DNA of 64,000 bases, from contig NZ_QUQO01000001.1 of the NCBI RefSeq assembly GCF_003399445.1, forward strand, positions 1,609,001 through 1,673,000. The letters are read 5' to 3'. Positions 52,123 through 61,721 of the stretch are shown here, one piece after another (positions within the stretch are counted from its first letter, which is position 1; the number at the start of each line of letters is the position of its first letter). The stretch is from Parvularcula marina. Lineage in GTDB: Bacteria; Pseudomonadota; Alphaproteobacteria; Caulobacterales; Parvularculaceae. The notes under the pieces were generated by a model. That model ran no database searches. It was given only the letters and a program-made list of their open reading frames with translations, and had not been told where the DNA came from. The translations under genes and the position numbers were made by a program.

Positions 52123-52752
52123 TTATGTCCGTGGAGGGAAGGATTGCATCTCTTCCCGTTCGATCGCGACTGCCGCAGCAACTGCTTCAATTGCCATGCA
52201 TCGCTTTAGGAAGTCTGTGAGGTTGTCAGGCAGCTCGATCCCTGTGAACCGCACGAGCAGTAGCGCCCAGAGCAGATAAGCATCGGCCACACTGAACTTC
52301 TCATCCAGAAGGAAGGCATCGCCAATCTGCTTGGACATATAGGCGACTGTTTCACCAACCCTGTCTCGCAAGATTGCCTTTGTGTCGTCATCCGTCTCCG
52401 GACGGAAATAGGGAAAGAGGAAAGCCTTATGCACTTCCGTGCCGACAAAGCTGAGCCATTCCTGCAGCCGGTAACGACCGGGATCATCCGCGGCAGGCGC
52501 AAGCCCAGACCCCGGCGCCAGATCGGCAATATACTGAAGAACAGCGGCATTCTCGGTCAGCTTGCTGCCATCGGGCAGGATGAGGACCGGCACACGCTTT
52601 TTCGCTGTGACATCCGCGAAGGACAGCCCGTCCTTAAGGGATGTCTGGGTCGTAAAATCGACCGGCAGGTATTCGGCATCGATCCCGCCCTGCATCAGCG
52701 CCATCCGCGCTGCGAGCGAGCAGGCCATGGGCCGGTAATAGAGCTTGAGCAT
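52123..52752 (-). CDS. Glutathione S-transferase family protein
   Basis: A 209-residue glutathione S-transferase. The N-terminal thioredoxin-like domain (MLKLYYRPMACSLAARMALM) has Tyr5/Ser12-type active-site residues seen in beta-class GSTs, and KLTENAAVLQYIADL is the glutathione-binding turn. The C-terminal helical domain contains FLLDEKFSVADAYLLWALL. It is divergent from a TetR regulator across a 73-bp region with a long inverted repeat, so that regulator likely represses it. Confidence 0.9.
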   Translation of the reverse strand: MLKLYYRPMACSLAARMALMQGGIDAEYLPVDFTTQTSLKDGLSFADVTAKKRVPVLILPDGSKLTENAAVLQYIADLAPGSGLAPAADDPGRYRLQEWLSFVGTEVHKAFLFPYFRPETDDDTKAILRDRVGETVAYMSKQIGDAFLLDEKFSVADAYLLWALLLVRFTGIELPDNLTDFLKRCMAIEAVAAAVAIEREEMQSFPPRT

Positions 52753-52763
52753 GGCGTCCTCTT

Positions 52764-52826
52764 TTTTGTACTGTTTGATACATATATCGTATCAGCGCAA
52801 GCTAAAATGTATCGAGTAGTACAAAA
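52764..52826. promoter_or_regulatory. Inverted-repeat operator between GST and TetR genes
   Basis: Two 20-base arms (52764-52783 and 52807-52826) are inverted copies matching at 17 of 20 positions; both contain TTTTGTACT and GATACAT in the same order. The right arm ends on the first base of the TetR start codon, so binding would block the regulator's own translation-start region. It probably serves both genes. Confidence 0.75.
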
Positions 52827-53428
52827 TGTCTGAAACCCTTCATCGGGGCCGTCCCCGCAAATTTGACGAGAAAGCTGTTCTCGACGCCGCGCTGGAAGTC
52901 TTCCGCCGGCAGGGGTTCAGTGCGACCTCGCTTGATGACCTGACGGCGGCCACCGGCCTCAACCGGCCAAGCCTATATGGCGCCTTCGGCAACAAAGAGG
53001 CGCTATTCCGTTCGTGTGTTGATCATTATTGGCGTACGCAGGGCCGCGAATATATGCGGGCGCTCTTCACGGGCGACACGCTCGCCGAAGGGCTTGGCAA
53101 TATGTGCCGCACCTTCCTCGATGCGGTCTGTGTGCCGCATCCGGGCGGATGTATCGTCGCTTGCTGCCTGCCGAGTGCATCAACTTCGGATCTCGATCAC
53201 ACAGAATTTCTCTCGGATATCTTCTCGCAATGCGATGCCAGCGTAAGGAAACGACTGACCCGCGCCAGCAAGGACGGCGATATTCCGCAAACGGCGGACA
53301 TAGAGACCCTGGCCGGCTATATCGTGACCACCCTCTTCGGTTTCAGCTTGCGAGCACGAGCAGGCCTGTCACGCGACATTCTCGACCGTCAGGTTGAGCT
53401 CTTCATAAAGACTGTGGCGAACCCTTAA
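52826..53428 (+). CDS. TetR-family regulator
   Basis: A 200-residue TetR repressor. The helix-turn-helix is in [32 protein letters not shown], preceded by [20 protein letters not shown]. The C-terminal domain ([22 protein letters not shown]) resembles the AcrR/YezE-like TetR_C group, and its cysteine pair could sense electrophiles, although that is inference. It is divergent from the GST-DJ-1 genes and overlaps the end of hisB by 4 bp. Confidence 0.88.
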   Translation: MSETLHRGRPRKFDEKAVLDAALEVFRRQGFSATSLDDLTAATGLNRPSLYGAFGNKEALFRSCVDHYWRTQGREYMRALFTGDTLAEGLGNMCRTFLDAVCVPHPGGCIVACCLPSASTSDLDHTEFLSDIFSQCDASVRKRLTRASKDGDIPQTADIETLAGYIVTTLFGFSLRARAGLSRDILDRQVELFIKTVANP

Positions 53429-54024
53429 GAGCCGAGCGACCCTTTGGTCGAGGGCGTCTCGCCCGCTCGGCGCGGATCAATCATGGTCGCGATGTCGAAT
53501 GCTTTCGCGAGGGCCTTGAAACAGCTCTCGGCAATATGGTGGCTATTATCCCCATACAGATTTTCGACATGCAGGCACATGCCCGAATTGGTCGCAAAGG
53601 CGTGGAACCATTCCTTGAACAGCTCTGTATCCATCTCCCCGACCTTGTCGCGGGGGAAGGCGACCTTCCAGATGAGATAGGGCCGCTTTGAGATATCAAG
53701 AGAGGCGCGCGTCAGCGTCTCATCCATCGGCACATAGGCATGCCCGAACCGCGCAATGCCTTTCGCATCGCCCAGCGCATCGGCCACGGCGAGACCCATC
53801 ACGATGCCGACATCCTCGGTCGTGTGGTGCATGTCGATATGCAGATCGCCCTTCGCCGTCACCTCAAGATCGATGAGAGAATGCTTGGCAAAGCCTTCGA
53901 GCATGTGATCGAGAAAACCGATCCCGGTCGAGATTTTTGCCTTGCCCGTCCCATCGAGATCGAGCGTCACGGTGATGTCGGTTTCCTTGGTCGCGCGCGT
54001 GCGCGTGGCGATTCTGTTGGTCAT
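53425..54024 (-). CDS. hisB: HisB, imidazoleglycerol-phosphate dehydratase
   Basis: A 199-residue dehydratase. [10 protein letters not shown] (D-x-H-H-x2-E-D) and a second HH-x2-E motif ([16 protein letters not shown]) bind the manganese ions. It lacks the phosphatase domain of the enterobacterial fusion. In most alphaproteobacteria hisB lies directly before hisH; here five unrelated genes lie between, so transcription with hisH is unlikely. It reads on the same strand as the other his genes. Confidence 0.95.
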   Translation of the reverse strand: MTNRIATRTRATKETDITVTLDLDGTGKAKISTGIGFLDHMLEGFAKHSLIDLEVTAKGDLHIDMHHTTEDVGIVMGLAVADALGDAKGIARFGHAYVPMDETLTRASLDISKRPYLIWKVAFPRDKVGEMDTELFKEWFHAFATNSGMCLHVENLYGDNSHHIAESCFKALAKAFDIATMIDPRRAGETPSTKGSLGS

Positions 54025-54137
54025 AGCCCGTGCCCGTTAGCGGAAATTGCTTACCAAAGCGATGCGGCAGGTGGCCTTGCCTTTTTGCCGGCAAATCGGT
54101 GAAGACAAGATGCGCCTTACGCGCAAGGAGTTCCCTC

Positions 54138-54485
54138 ATGCCCTTCCGCCTGACCATGACAAGCCTTGCCGGCCTTCTCCTGCTCACCGCCTGCGGCAGC
54201 AGCCCAGAGGCGACGTTCAGCCGGGGCTGTGATGCCATGATGAAACGGCAGGACGGTGTGAACGATGAGGAACGCAAGACGTTCTGCACCTGTCTGAGCG
54301 ACGGCACGTCCGCGCTGTCCGATGAGGACAGAAAAACGCTCGGCATCCTGATGAAAGAGGGCAAGGCCGACGAGGATATCCGCATCGGCCTTCAGGGCGC
54401 GAGCGACGAAGGCGAGCTGAGCGTCACCGGCGCCGGGATCTTCCTGCAGAAATCCATGAGCTGTTCGCTGACCATGGTGCTTTGA
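54138..54485 (+). CDS. Small lipoprotein with C...CxC...C pattern
   Basis: A 115-residue putative lipoprotein. The signal peptide MPFRLTMTSLAGLLLL ends in the lipobox LTAC. The mature part has the cysteines in GCDAMMKRQDG, FCTCLSDG and SMSCSL, that is C-x18-C-x-C-L...C, reminiscent of the exported protein at 50061-50360. It is otherwise unrecognised. AAGGAG lies seven bases upstream of the chosen ATG; a longer frame back to 54030 is rejected. It precedes hslV by 75 bp. Confidence 0.7.
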   Translation: MPFRLTMTSLAGLLLLTACGSSPEATFSRGCDAMMKRQDGVNDEERKTFCTCLSDGTSALSDEDRKTLGILMKEGKADEDIRIGLQGASDEGELSVTGAGIFLQKSMSCSLTMVL

Positions 54486-54560
54486 CGCCGCCCCCTTGCG
54501 AGAAGGGGGTATCGGCGCCTATCTCCCGTGCCTTCATCGACTGAACGGAGATCGACGCCC

Positions 54561-55100
54561 ATGACCACCATCCTTGCCGTCCGCCGCGGAAATGAAGTCG
54601 CCCTTGGCGGCGATGGCCAGGTGACCATGGCCGAGAAAGTCATTTCCAAGGGGGATGCACGCAAGGTTCGCCGTATCGGCGAGGGCAAGGTCATCTCCGG
54701 CTTTGCCGGCGGCACCGCGGATGCCTTCACCCTGCTCGAACGGCTCGAAGGCAAGCTTGAGCAATATTCAGGGCAGCTCCTTCGCTCCTGCGTCGAGCTT
54801 GCAAAAGAATGGCGTACCGACCGCTATCTGCGGCGGCTCGAGGCCATGCTGATTGTCGCGGACAAGGACCAGACCCTGATGGTCTCGGGCCTCGGCGACG
54901 TCATCGAACCCGAAGCGCTTGAAGGCGGCGGCGTCATCGGTATCGGCTCTGGCGGCAACTATGCCCAAGCTGCGGCGCTCGCTCTTTATCAGAATACGGA
55001 TCTGTCCGCCGAAGAAATCGTCCGCAAGGCGCTCACCATCGCCGCCGACATCGACATCTATACGAACCACAATCTGATCGTTGAGACGATCAAGAACTAG
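54561..55100 (+). CDS. hslV: HslV, ATP-dependent protease proteolytic subunit
   Basis: A 179-residue HslV (ClpQ) peptidase. After removal of Met1 the N-terminal Thr ([22 protein letters not shown]) becomes the catalytic nucleophile. [18 protein letters not shown] and [14 protein letters not shown] are standard. It forms a double hexamer with HslU. The start at 54561 is needed to place that threonine at the N-terminus; an upstream in-frame ATG at 54528 is rejected. HslU lies not next to it but 593 bp further on, beyond an antiparallel gene. Confidence 0.95.
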   Translation: MTTILAVRRGNEVALGGDGQVTMAEKVISKGDARKVRRIGEGKVISGFAGGTADAFTLLERLEGKLEQYSGQLLRSCVELAKEWRTDRYLRRLEAMLIVADKDQTLMVSGLGDVIEPEALEGGGVIGIGSGGNYAQAAALALYQNTDLSAEEIVRKALTIAADIDIYTNHNLIVETIKN

Positions 55101-55103
55101 GCC

Positions 55104-55610
55104 CTACTCCGTCCCGCTTACTGCCTCGAGGTCACGGCATTCGCGCTGCGCCTCGCCCTGGATGAGATTGTTGAGGTTCGCGCGGTGATAAGGCTCTCGG
55201 CTCCGCGCATAGTAATTGGCGGCAAACGGCTTGTAGCGCGTCAGCGTCCAGCCATTCGGCTGCAACGTGAAATAGGCGTATGAGGCCTGAATACCGACAG
55301 CCGTGGCGGGCTGCACCCGTCCCTCAATGACCCCGAGATCCGGACGATAATATTCCTGTCCACTCGTATCATCGATGGAACAGACAAGGCAGGTGGATTT
55401 CGCCCCGAGAAGAGACCTTTGCCCCCAGCATTCGAGCGCCTCGATCCACAGGCTATCCTTGTAGATCCACATCTCTCGGGCATAGCCAGCGCGGATTTCG
55501 GCGTCGCCCTCCCGCAGAAGATAGGTCGCATCTTCAGCGCTGATTTCGGCAAGCGCACTTCCGCTTCCGACACAAAACACCGCCAGAACTGCACTCAACC
55601 AACGGGTCAT
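55104..55610 (-). CDS. Exported protein of unknown function, inside the hslV-hslU gap
   Basis: A 168-residue protein with a signal peptide (MTRWLSAVLAVFCVGSGSALA). The mature part is rich in aromatic residues (YAREMWIYKDSLWIEALECWG, YAYFTLQPNGWTLTRY) with four cysteines, suggesting a small disulfide-bonded beta protein. I do not recognise the family. It is convergent with hslV (3 bp) and divergent from hslU (83 bp), which must therefore have its own promoter. Confidence 0.7.
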   Translation of the reverse strand: MTRWLSAVLAVFCVGSGSALAEISAEDATYLLREGDAEIRAGYAREMWIYKDSLWIEALECWGQRSLLGAKSTCLVCSIDDTSGQEYYRPDLGVIEGRVQPATAVGIQASYAYFTLQPNGWTLTRYKPFAANYYARSREPYHRANLNNLIQGEAQRECRDLEAVSGTE

Positions 55611-55693
55611 TGACCGGGCCCCTCAAAAATACCACACGCACGCCCCACACTATACGCAAGAGTCCCAACCGCAACAGGAAGTGAGCCCCATCC

Positions 55694-57004
55694 ATGGCCA
55701 ATTTTACCCCGCGAGAAATCGTCTCCGAGCTCGACCGCTACATTGTGGGGCAAAAGGATGCGAAGCGGGCAGTGGCTGTGGCGCTGCGGAACCGCTGGCG
55801 GCGCCGGCAATTGCCGGATGATCTGCGCGACGAAGTGACGCCGAAGAATATCCTGATGATCGGGCCGACCGGGGTCGGTAAGACCGAGATTTCCCGCCGC
55901 CTTGCCAAGCTGGTCGGCGCCCCCTTCCTGAAGGTCGAAGCCACCAAATTCACGGAGGTCGGCTATGTCGGCCGGGATGTGGATTCTATCATCCGCGACC
56001 TTGTCGAAGTTGCCATCGGCCTTGTCCGCGAGAAGCGCCGTGAAGAGGTCAAGTCGCGCGCCCATGAGGCCGCTGAAGACCGCGTGCTCACCGCCCTTGT
56101 CGGCGAGAATGCAGGCGAGGCCACCAAGGACAGCTTTCGCCGCAAGCTGCGGGCGGGCGAGCTTGATGACAAGGAGATCGAAATCGACCTTGCCGATACG
56201 GGCCGCGGCGGCGCGCCGATGTTCGACCTTCCTGGCATGCCCGGTGCATCGGTTGGCATGATCAACCTGTCCGACATGATGGGCAAAGCTTTTGGCGGGC
56301 AGAAGAAGACCCGCAAGATCAAGGTCAAGGACGTCTACGAACCATTGATCGCCGAAGAATCCGATAAGCTGCTCGATGATGAGCAGATCGCGACCGAAGC
56401 CGTCTCCCTCGTTGAGAATGACGGTATCGTCTTCCTCGATGAGATCGACAAGGTCGCCCGGTCTTCAGAACGCTCAGGCGCGGATGTCAGCCGTGAAGGC
56501 GTGCAGCGTGACCTCCTCCCGTTGATCGAAGGCTCGGTCGTCGCCACCAAATATGGTCAGGTGCGGACGGATCATATCCTGTTCATCGCGTCGGGTGCGT
56601 TCCATGTCGCCAAACCCTCTGACCTGCTGCCCGAACTGCAGGGCCGCTTGCCAATCCGGGTGGAGCTCAGCGCCCTGACGGTTGAGGATTTCATCGCCAT
56701 CCTGAATGACACAGAAGCCAGCCTGCCCAAGCAATATTGCGCCTTGATGGAGACCGAAGGCTTCACCATTTCCTTCACCGAAGACGGCATCCAACGCCTC
56801 GCCGAGAAGGCCGCCGAGGTGAACACCAATGTCGAGAATATCGGCGCCCGCCGGCTCGCCACGATCCTTGAGCGCGTGCTGGAAGATATCAGCTTTGATG
56901 CGGCTGACCGTTCTGGCGAGACCGTCGAGATCAATGCCGCCTTTGTCGATGAGCGCCTCGAAGGGCTCGTCGGCAATGCGGATCTATCGAAATTTATTCT
57001 TTAG
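55694..57004 (+). CDS. hslU: HslU, ATPase subunit of the HslVU protease
   Basis: A 436-residue AAA+ unfoldase. The Walker A is GPTGVGKTE (Lys63), the Walker B is IVFLDEID, and sensor and arginine-finger regions are in the C-terminal third. The intervening I-domain (about residues 110-230) is present. The C-terminal LSKFIL tail docks into HslV. It feeds unfolded proteins to HslV. Confidence 0.97.
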   Translation: MANFTPREIVSELDRYIVGQKDAKRAVAVALRNRWRRRQLPDDLRDEVTPKNILMIGPTGVGKTEISRRLAKLVGAPFLKVEATKFTEVGYVGRDVDSIIRDLVEVAIGLVREKRREEVKSRAHEAAEDRVLTALVGENAGEATKDSFRRKLRAGELDDKEIEIDLADTGRGGAPMFDLPGMPGASVGMINLSDMMGKAFGGQKKTRKIKVKDVYEPLIAEESDKLLDDEQIATEAVSLVENDGIVFLDEIDKVARSSERSGADVSREGVQRDLLPLIEGSVVATKYGQVRTDHILFIASGAFHVAKPSDLLPELQGRLPIRVELSALTVEDFIAILNDTEASLPKQYCALMETEGFTISFTEDGIQRLAEKAAEVNTNVENIGARRLATILERVLEDISFDAADRSGETVEINAAFVDERLEGLVGNADLSKFIL

Positions 57005-57675
57005 TCCGGGGTATGAAGGTTCCGGTCGCGCGGCATCCGGTTGAGGCCGCGCTCCGGCGGCGCCTCGCCTTCGAATTCAGGCAAGGTCGGCTCAGCCGCT
57101 TCCTCTACTTCCTCTTGTGGCGCGAGCAGGAAAGGGAATGGATCACCTTCAATGAATTCATCGCTCCGGCCACTGACATAACTTACGCTGGCCGCAACTG
57201 CGCCATTTGAGAAACTGGCTTCCCGCGCCAGCTCACCGCCTTGCGCGACATTGACGCTGCCATCGAGGGAGGCAGACGTAAAATCAAAGCCCTTACAGAA
57301 TTTCGTCCGACCAAAGTCATTTGAGAGATTGGTCGACTTACAGACGCGCTGATAATTTTGATAATCAAGAGTGACGCTACTGCAACGCGGATTGTAGAAG
57401 GCAATGAGGTCATTGCTGAGATCGACCAGCGCATTCGACACGGACACGGCATCATTATAGCGATCAACCGAACTCGCGCTTGAGCGATTGATCGACATAT
57501 TGCCCAAGCGCCGCTTTGCAGCGTCCTTCCGTTGGAAAATGTTATCGAGCTGATGGCTCATCCCGGCGCAAAGCGCGGCCTCTTCGACTGACAGCGCGCG
57601 CTGGGCGGAGGCGGATCCTGCCATGGCCGCAAAACAGAGGCCTGCCGCAAGGGACATTTTCAGCTGATTACCCAT
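57001..57675 (-). CDS. Exported protein of unknown function
   Basis: A 224-residue protein with a signal peptide ([25 protein letters not shown]). The mature first half is helical with cysteines ([41 protein letters not shown]). The second half becomes acidic and proline-rich ([21 protein letters not shown]) and ends in a basic tail. No family is recognised. Its stop overlaps the end of hslU by 4 bp. Confidence 0.65.
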   Translation of the reverse strand: MGNQLKMSLAAGLCFAAMAGSASAQRALSVEEAALCAGMSHQLDNIFQRKDAAKRRLGNMSINRSSASSVDRYNDAVSVSNALVDLSNDLIAFYNPRCSSVTLDYQNYQRVCKSTNLSNDFGRTKFCKGFDFTSASLDGSVNVAQGGELAREASFSNGAVAASVSYVSGRSDEFIEGDPFPFLLAPQEEVEEAAEPTLPEFEGEAPPERGLNRMPRDRNLHTPD

Positions 57676-57746
57676 GGAAGATCGCTTCCCCCAGTCACAC
57701 CCATAGGAAGAGTACTTTCATAAGCCCCAATCGGCAAGCGAAAGCC

Positions 57747-59201
57747 TTAAACGGGCCGATCCTGCCGCCGTTTCTCAAGCCATGCCTCATCTGCCTCATG
57801 GAGTTGCCAGGCCGCGTGATCGAGATCGAGGTCAGCGAATGCTTCCGGGTCGAGCACTGGCACGCGCTTGGCCCTGAACTCGGCATCGAAATCCCGGAGC
57901 AGCCGGAAGGCGATCGGCGAGAGAAGCACCAGCGCGAAAAGGTTCACCAGCGCGAGAAGCCCCATCGTGACATCCGCAAAGCCGAAGGCCGCCCCCAGAT
58001 TGACCATCGCGCCGACGAGCACAAAGCCGATGGCGATGACCCGATAGGCAAAAAAGGCCGCCTTGTTGTCCTGGAAGAAATAATCGACCGCCGTTTCGCC
58101 GAGATAATAATTATACATGATCGAGGAGACGACGAAGAGGAAGAGCGCGACCGCGACGAAGATCTCGGCCCAGTCGCCGACATGTTCCGCCAGCGCCGTC
58201 TGGGTCAGAATGACCCCATCCGTTGCCGCATCGCCTAGAGGCACACCTGACATGATAATGATCAGCGCCGTACACGTACAAAGAATGATCGTATCGATGA
58301 AGACAGAGAGCGCCTGCACGATCCCCTGCTGGCCCGGATGGGCAACATAGGCGATGGCCGCGACATTGGGCGCAGAGCCCAACCCCGCCTCATTCGAGAA
58401 GAGCCCTCGCCTGATCCCCTGCAGGATGGCCGCCCCGACACCGCCCGCAACCGCTTCCTCCAGTCCTAAAGCATGCCGGAAAATCGTCGAGAATGCCGCC
58501 GGGACATCGGACAAATTGGTCGCGATGATGAAAAGGACGAGCCCGACATATCCGATCGCCATGACTGGCACGATGATCTCAACGACACTGGCGATGCGGG
58601 AAACCCCGCCAAGGATGACGATCCCGATGAGGATGGCAAGGACAACGCCCGTCGCCATGCTCGGCACACCAAAGGCGCCCTCGATAGAGGTCGAGACAGC
58701 AAAGCTCTGCACGACAATAAAGGCGATCCCGAATGTCAGCAGAAGGAGGAAAGAATAGAGATAGGCCAGCCCCTTTGATCCGGCACCCAAAAGAGGCTTC
58801 AACCCCTTTTCGATATAATAGGCAGGCCCGCCGCGGAAATTGCCGTCCGGCTCTCGCGTCTTGAAAAGCTGGGCAAGCGAGCACTCAAAGAAACTCGTCG
58901 CCATGCCGACCAATCCCACAAGCCACATCCAGAAGATCGCGCCCGGCCCGCCCAGCGTGATCGCAACCGCCACACCGGCAATATTGCCCGCACCAACCCG
59001 TCCGGCCACGGACAGTGCCAGCGCCTGAAAGGATGTCGCCTCACTGCCTCGGTGGCTGAACCCTTGCGCAAGGACACCAAACATGCGGCCGAAATAGCGA
59101 AACTGAACGAAGCCGGAGCGAAGCGTGAAATAAAGCCCGATGGGGACAAGGGTGAAGAGGAGAATTTTGCTCCAGATCAGATCATTCAGTGTGGCCAGCA
59201 T
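57747..59201 (-). CDS. AGCS-family sodium:alanine/glycine symporter
   Basis: A 484-residue inner-membrane symporter of the alanine/glycine:cation family. SEATSFQALALSVAGRVGAGNIAGVAVAI is the hallmark first region. GLFSNEAGLGSAPNVAA and ALFLFVVSSIMYNYYLGETAVDYF are also typical. About eleven membrane helices are visible. The start at 59201 replaces a longer frame whose first 36 residues lack any membrane-protein character. It lies alone between exported-protein genes. Confidence 0.93.
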   Translation of the reverse strand: MLATLNDLIWSKILLFTLVPIGLYFTLRSGFVQFRYFGRMFGVLAQGFSHRGSEATSFQALALSVAGRVGAGNIAGVAVAITLGGPGAIFWMWLVGLVGMATSFFECSLAQLFKTREPDGNFRGGPAYYIEKGLKPLLGAGSKGLAYLYSFLLLLTFGIAFIVVQSFAVSTSIEGAFGVPSMATGVVLAILIGIVILGGVSRIASVVEIIVPVMAIGYVGLVLFIIATNLSDVPAAFSTIFRHALGLEEAVAGGVGAAILQGIRRGLFSNEAGLGSAPNVAAIAYVAHPGQQGIVQALSVFIDTIILCTCTALIIIMSGVPLGDAATDGVILTQTALAEHVGDWAEIFVAVALFLFVVSSIMYNYYLGETAVDYFFQDNKAAFFAYRVIAIGFVLVGAMVNLGAAFGFADVTMGLLALVNLFALVLLSPIAFRLLRDFDAEFRAKRVPVLDPEAFADLDLDHAAWQLHEADEAWLEKRRQDRPV

Positions 59202-59329
59202 GGGCGACAGCTCCCTCCTCTTATTTCTGCACCGCCAGACGTAACGCGCAACCAGCCACTTCGTTCCATAACTGCATGCACGGCCTTGCCGGGGCGGCCT
59301 TCCCGCCATTATCCTTCTTCTCGGTGGGA

Positions 59330-59659
59330 ATGGGGGCGCTTATGCGCGAAGTGCAGTCAAACAGCCAAAGCGGCAGCAATCCGGTCTTACGGTTTCTCTA
59401 TCGGCTCTACACCTGGCCAGCCTATCCCGTGAAACTGGTGCTCGGATTTATCTTCACGGCCATCGTGACTGCTATACGGACGATCTGGCGGCTGACGGTC
59501 GGCAGGATCATCCAGTCCTCAAAGGAAAAGGGGGGCCTGTTCCGCGCCGTCGCAACATCTTATGAGCTTGGGCTTGCGACCTTGTTTTATGCGGCTGTCT
59601 ACACCCAGTGGGAGACGATCACCGGCTGGTGGCGTCAGCTAGGACTTATCGGCGGATAG
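59330..59659 (+). CDS. Small membrane protein of unknown function
   Basis: A protein of about 109 residues with two probable membrane segments (PAYPVKLVLGFIFTAIVTAI and ATSYELGLATLFYAAVYTQW) and tryptophan-rich ends. The start is either 59330 or the ATG at 59342; longer extensions are less likely because they run antisense to the symporter's start. No family is recognised. Its end overlaps the convergent acyltransferase gene by 14 bp. Confidence 0.55.
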   Translation: MGALMREVQSNSQSGSNPVLRFLYRLYTWPAYPVKLVLGFIFTAIVTAIRTIWRLTVGRIIQSSKEKGGLFRAVATSYELGLATLFYAAVYTQWETITGWWRQLGLIGG

Positions 59660-61712
59660 ATGATGGTTCTGCCGGAGCTGTGAAGACCGGCATCGCGTCT
59701 ATCAGATAACGCGACCCGGTCGCCGACAGGTGATTATCGTCAAAATATAGCGGGTGCCCTTCTTTATCCTGCGTGAGGCATTTATCTTCCGGACAAAGAA
59801 TTTCCGCTGGGTCATAGAGGGTAAGCGCTCCCTCTTCTTCGAGTGTCTGAAAGCTGTAGAGAAACGACTGGCGCTTTGCCGCCACCTGCGCTCTTGTTTC
59901 AACAGCAGGTGAAGGCAGAAACGGCCAGAGAGCGGCCCGAGCCAGCGCATCCGGCACAGGCCGGGGATGAGACGGCACATCGAGAAGAACTCGTAGCTCC
60001 GTATGCGGTTCAATACGCCTTACCGTATAATCAAGGGACCAGCCGAATTGCTCCAGCCGCGCTGATGGCATCCCTTCATGCGCAAAGGGGCCTCCCACAG
60101 CAATGCTGGAGCCCGGCCTGCCGTCAGGCCGGGGCGCGAAAATATCCCAATGACCAACCAGCAGAACCATCGGGACACGTCCTGTCTCAATGAGGCGCGC
60201 AGCCGCTTCATTATGCGCTTCGCAAGCAAGCGCACTATCGCGCGAGAAACTCGTCCAACCAAGTCCAAGCAAGGGCGGACAGGACGCCTTGTCCATAACC
60301 GCAATGTTGAGCCCGCTCCGCTCTGCCAGCGCAGCCAGCCCCGGCACGATGGCACCGGCATGGCTATCGCCCCAGAGCAGGATATCGATATCGCGGCTGC
60401 CCTCCCCTCCCAGAAAGCACAATCGGCGTTCTGTCCACAGAGGGTCAGATTTAAGAGGATCACCATCAGCAAGATAGGGACAGCGTCGCTCCTCCCCGCC
60501 TCTGTCTTCCGCCCCCGCGAGAATAGGAGCGACTTCCGGGGGAATACGCCCCGGCAGGCCATTTGTCAGATGGACAGCGGCGACAAGGCACATCGCCATG
60601 ACCCAGACCGCCGCGACACCGCCGAGTAGATGAACAGGCTTGATCAGCACACGGCGCTGGCGGATCGGCTGTTCGACGAAATGATAGGTGAGGCTTGCCA
60701 GCCCGAAGGCCGGGATGAGCGCCAGCGCCATCATCCAGTCCTCTGGATCGTAAATCAGATGCCGGACCAGCGTCAGGATCGGCCAGTGCCAGAGGTAAAG
60801 CGCGTATGAAATCCGCCCGAGATAGACCGCGCCTTGGTTCTCGAGCAGCATCCTGCTGCCGCCCCTCGCCTCATCGCCGAGGAGATCGCGGCCAAGCAAT
60901 GCAGGCAAAAACGCGATAAGCGGCACAAGGAGGATCGCCCCCGGGATGCCGCTCTCCTCTGTGATAAGCCCCCCGCAGGCCATGATGACGAGGAGCCCAG
61001 GCACAAGGCTCCACTGAACCAGCTTCAGGGCGATAGGGCGGGAACGGATAAAGGCGCCGATCTCTTCGCGATAAACCGCGAGAACGCAGCCCAGCAGCAG
61101 CTCCCAGATCCGGTTCCATGTCGCAAAAAACGCCCGTTCCGGGCTGGCGATTGAGACAGAAACCACGGCTACAGCAAGCCCGAGGATGAGGAGGGCGATC
61201 AGCCCTTTGCGAAGGTACTTACCCGGCAGTGCCATGAGAAGTAGCGGATAGAAGAGGTAGTATTGCTCCTCCACCGACAGCGACCAGTTATGCAGATAGA
61301 GGTTCGTCCAGTTATCGGCGGCAAAATAATCCGTGCTCGCAAAGAAGTACCAGTTGGAGGAGAGGAGCAGCGACGAGCCGAAGGCCGCGGCATTGCGCGC
61401 GAGGTGATCTGGCAAGAAGCCGATCATACCGATGAGCAGCGACACCGTCCCGACAAGGAGGAAAGCAGGCGCGAGCCGCCGCACCCGCCGCAACAGGAAC
61501 CGGCCATAGTGAAACTGGCCCTCGCCCCGCTCCTGCCCGATGAGTTGGGTGATGAGATAGCCCGAGATCACAAAGAAGAGATCGACACCGATGAACCCGC
61601 CGGGCACGTCATCGGGAAAGGCGTGAAAAAGCAGCACCAGCAACACGGCAAAACCGCGCAAGCCGTCAATATGCGGACGGTAGGTGAGATGCTGGGGCCG
61701 AGAGAAACTCAT
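59646..61712 (-). CDS. OafA/YrhL-type acyltransferase with SGNH domain
   Basis: A 688-residue membrane acyltransferase. The acyltransferase-3 domain (about residues 12-370) opens with YRPHIDGLRGFAVLLVLLFHAFP and contains GGFIGVDLFFVISGYLI, with ten or so membrane helices. A periplasmic SGNH hydrolase-like domain follows, with the serine in LLWGDSHAGAIVP and the D-x2-H pair in FDDNHLSATGS. These fused proteins O-acetylate surface polysaccharides or peptidoglycan. No polysaccharide cluster is near, so the acceptor is unknown. Confidence 0.9.
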   Translation of the reverse strand: MSFSRPQHLTYRPHIDGLRGFAVLLVLLFHAFPDDVPGGFIGVDLFFVISGYLITQLIGQERGEGQFHYGRFLLRRVRRLAPAFLLVGTVSLLIGMIGFLPDHLARNAAAFGSSLLLSSNWYFFASTDYFAADNWTNLYLHNWSLSVEEQYYLFYPLLLMALPGKYLRKGLIALLILGLAVAVVSVSIASPERAFFATWNRIWELLLGCVLAVYREEIGAFIRSRPIALKLVQWSLVPGLLVIMACGGLITEESGIPGAILLVPLIAFLPALLGRDLLGDEARGGSRMLLENQGAVYLGRISYALYLWHWPILTLVRHLIYDPEDWMMALALIPAFGLASLTYHFVEQPIRQRRVLIKPVHLLGGVAAVWVMAMCLVAAVHLTNGLPGRIPPEVAPILAGAEDRGGEERRCPYLADGDPLKSDPLWTERRLCFLGGEGSRDIDILLWGDSHAGAIVPGLAALAERSGLNIAVMDKASCPPLLGLGWTSFSRDSALACEAHNEAAARLIETGRVPMVLLVGHWDIFAPRPDGRPGSSIAVGGPFAHEGMPSARLEQFGWSLDYTVRRIEPHTELRVLLDVPSHPRPVPDALARAALWPFLPSPAVETRAQVAAKRQSFLYSFQTLEEEGALTLYDPAEILCPEDKCLTQDKEGHPLYFDDNHLSATGSRYLIDAMPVFTAPAEPSSIRR

Positions 61713-61721
61713 AAGGGCTGA

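Noticed and set aside
59202-59309. N-terminal extension of the AGCS symporter
   Set aside because: The added 36 residues are polar and unlike the family; the membrane domain starts normally at the ATG at 59201.
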